49,279 bases of DNA, from positions 1 through 49,279 of the IMG/VR virus record IMGVR_UViG_3300011013_000021; one strand, written 5' to 3'. This document shows, piece after piece, positions 48,175 through 49,279 of this stretch. The DNA comes from a virus. The notes under the pieces were generated by a model. It saw nothing but the letters and a program-made list of their open reading frames with translations. It searched no databases and had not been told where the DNA came from. Position 1 is the first letter of the stretch; the number at the start of each line of letters is the position of its first letter. The position numbers and the translations under genes are program-made.

Positions 48175-48552
48175 TTACGCAGCTTCTGGATCTGGTGGTA
48201 AGTTATTTATATTATAAATATGTATATTGCAAGATATATACTCATCGGTTGTCCATGCTTTAATTCTTTCTAGTTTTACTTCACAAAAGTAATCCTGTTT
48301 GCGATACCATTCTTCCATATCCATACTACCTTTATTGTTATTACATCGCTGACAAGCTGGAATTAGATTGTTTCGGTTGCTAGAACCAGATTTAAATCTT
48401 GGAATGATGTGATCAAGTGAGGTTGCTGGTTTGCCACAATAACCACAGCTGTGGTTCCAGGCTTCGTAGATTGATTGACGATAACGCCTTTTCGCCATCC
48501 GAGGAGTTATCTCAATGAGCAAGGAGAGGGGCTCCGTCTCGTCATTGAACAT
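48175..48552 (-). CDS. HNH endonuclease, 125 aa
   Basis: The order CGYCGKPATSLDHIIP, then FKSGSSNRNNLIPACQRCN is a complete cyanobacterial-style HNH domain (residues about 36-80). It may be a homing-type nuclease or the nicking partner of the terminase; no terminase is seen in this window. It follows the 1248-aa gene's start by four bases. Confidence 0.8.
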   Translation of the reverse strand: MFNDETEPLSLLIEITPRMAKRRYRQSIYEAWNHSCGYCGKPATSLDHIIPRFKSGSSNRNNLIPACQRCNNNKGSMDMEEWYRKQDYFCEVKLERIKAWTTDEYISCNIHIYNINNLPPDPEAA

Positions 48553-48674
48553 CTCTTCAGTTGCGGTTACTTTATTTTAAGATTGGTAAATTTTTCTAAA
48601 ATTAAAAGGCTTTATAAAATTACTTGATAAAACTTGATTTCTGTGTATGTTGAATATGTACGCCACTTTTTTCC
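48553..48674. promoter_or_regulatory. Divergent intergenic region
   Basis: The AT-rich 122 bases lie between the HNH gene and the plus HTH gene. TTGATA (about 48625) and TATGTT-like elements make a fair plus-strand promoter. No repeats are seen. Confidence 0.3.
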
Positions 48675-48905
48675 ATGGCAAACATGACGGGTTGGTCTTC
48701 CATCAACAAGACAGAAGAAGCGCTAGGGATTGATAGGAAGATTTTATTCCGCCTGCGGGATGACGGGACCCTCAAGCTTGGAAAACACTATAGCGCGTTT
48801 CCTGGAAAGACGTGGTCCCGTGACAGCTATTACTGGAACGTCAATGCCGTTAAGAAGCATTTGCAAGAGCAACAGTCTTCAGAGAATCAGATGATGGCTG
48901 GGTAG
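48675..48905 (+). CDS. Excisionase-like HTH protein, 76 aa
   Basis: A compact winged-helix pattern (KTEEALGIDRKILFRLRDDG, then WSRDSYYWNVNAVKKHL) fits small Xis- or MerR-like proteins. It is convergent with an integrase-like fragment and overlaps it by 56 bases, a setting that suits a recombination-directionality factor, but the specificity is unknown. Confidence 0.6.
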   Translation: MANMTGWSSINKTEEALGIDRKILFRLRDDGTLKLGKHYSAFPGKTWSRDSYYWNVNAVKKHLQEQQSSENQMMAG

Positions 48906-49279
48906 ATCCAGAATAATACTTGCGTCTAATTTTATGCGCAAGTAATAGATCTGTAATGTTAAGATCTATTTTTTGGTTTGCCATTTCTTGATACAAACCG
49001 TAGCACAAGCTTTTGATACGACCCCACAATTGTTGGGGTCTTTTTTGTTTCAGTCCAAACAAAATAACCCACTGCGGATGCAGCGGGTAAATTGGTTTCT
49101 TTCTACTTTTTACTATAATACTGTTTTCTGGTCCCCAATTAAAATCCCATAACTTGTCTGGCTTGATGCCGTAAGTGGCAATCATTCCATAAAGCCATGC
49201 AACGTTTTTTAATTTACGGGAAGCTAAAAGACTAAAATAATCATTTACAATACGTTGGTCCGTAGGAGGCTTGGGTTCC
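48850..49279 (-). CDS. Tyrosine-recombinase-like protein, partial (5' end outside window)
   Basis: The frame is open through the right edge and ends at 48850. It encodes an integrase-like segment: WLYGMIATYGIKPDKLWDF, SRKKPIYPLHPQWV and FGLKQKRPQ, as in cyanobacterial phage integrases. The usual C-terminal His-x-x-Arg and Tyr box is not evident. The 141 codons seen may be a divergent or shortened C-terminus. The start is outside the window. Confidence 0.5.
   Translation of the reverse strand, partial: EPKPPTDQRIVNDYFSLLASRKLKNVAWLYGMIATYGIKPDKLWDFNWGPENSIIVKSRKKPIYPLHPQWVILFGLKQKRPQQLWGRIKSLCYGLYQEMANQKIDLNITDLLLAHKIRRKYYSGSTQPSSDSLKTVALANAS
49020..49046 (+). terminator. Intrinsic terminator downstream of HTH gene
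   Basis: GACCCCA (49020-49026) and TGGGGTC (49034-49040) with a seven-base loop are followed by six T. It lies in the antisense of the integrase-like gene and would end the plus-strand HTH transcript. Confidence 0.8.

Overview
The window looks like a large piece of a tailed phage (or prophage) of a cyanobacterium. Phage evidence: a T7/PolA-type DNA polymerase, a prim-pol/D5-like helicase, a tandem-OB SSB, a RecB-like nuclease, Gp157 and GP88 proteins, very large virion proteins, a tail fibre with a C-terminal S74 chaperone, two different endolysins, a dCTP deaminase, three tRNAs and many tiny overlapping ORFs. Cyanobacterial evidence: an NblA-like phycobilisome-degradation protein, a DUF4278-type 51-aa protein, speD, and boxes of the TTTTCCACA type (as I recall, the cyanobacterial DnaA box). 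A tyrosine-recombinase-like fragment and an excisionase-like HTH gene at the right edge allow a temperate history but do not prove it.

Layout. 1-1230 (minus): end of a virion-type gene running off the left edge. 1.3-1.9 kb: one small gene, a strong terminator, then a gene-poor stretch with DnaA-box-like sites (candidate origin). 1.93-4.5 kb: GC-richer cluster of very small plus-strand genes separated by two families of repeated, structured intercistronic elements (here called A and B), ending against an antisense tRNA-Met. 4.8-17.9 kb (plus): DNA metabolism and accessory genes: DUF4236-like, PcfJ-like, tRNA-Leu, Zn-ribbon/HTH, GP88, split DNA polymerase, tRNA-Arg, SSB, SWIM protein, Gp157, and a Dps-like ferritin. 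Four genes here carry a third repeated leader (family C). 17.9-22.3 kb (minus): HNH protein, small ORFs, and a sugar cassette (RfbH-type dehydrase, NDP-sugar epimerase/dehydratase, glycosyltransferase). 22.3-30.1 kb (plus): nuclease, primase-helicase, speD, GT4 glycosyltransferase, an inverted-repeat array, HNH protein and a holin-like ORF. 30.1-39.3 kb (minus): GH73+C39 endolysin, two glycosyltransferases and two giant repetitive fibre proteins. 39.4-42.9 kb (mostly plus): HTH protein, Dam-like protein, dcd, DUF3310. 42.9-48.6 kb (minus): NblA-like protein, GH24 lysozyme, basic proteins, a 1248-aa virion protein, HNH. 48.7-49.3 kb: HTH gene convergent with an integrase-like fragment.

How it fits together. 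The plus-strand core makes the replication machinery and nucleotide supply. NblA-like, Dps-like and SpeD products would adjust host pigment, iron/oxidative stress and polyamines. The sugar genes and four glycosyltransferases may alter the host surface or decorate virions. The minus block supplies lysis and receptor-binding functions. The most original signal is the set of ten repeated structured leader/spacer elements (3 A, 3 B, 4 C). Each family shows at least one base-paired compensatory substitution and sits just upstream of small or replication genes. I cannot match them to a named RNA family from memory.
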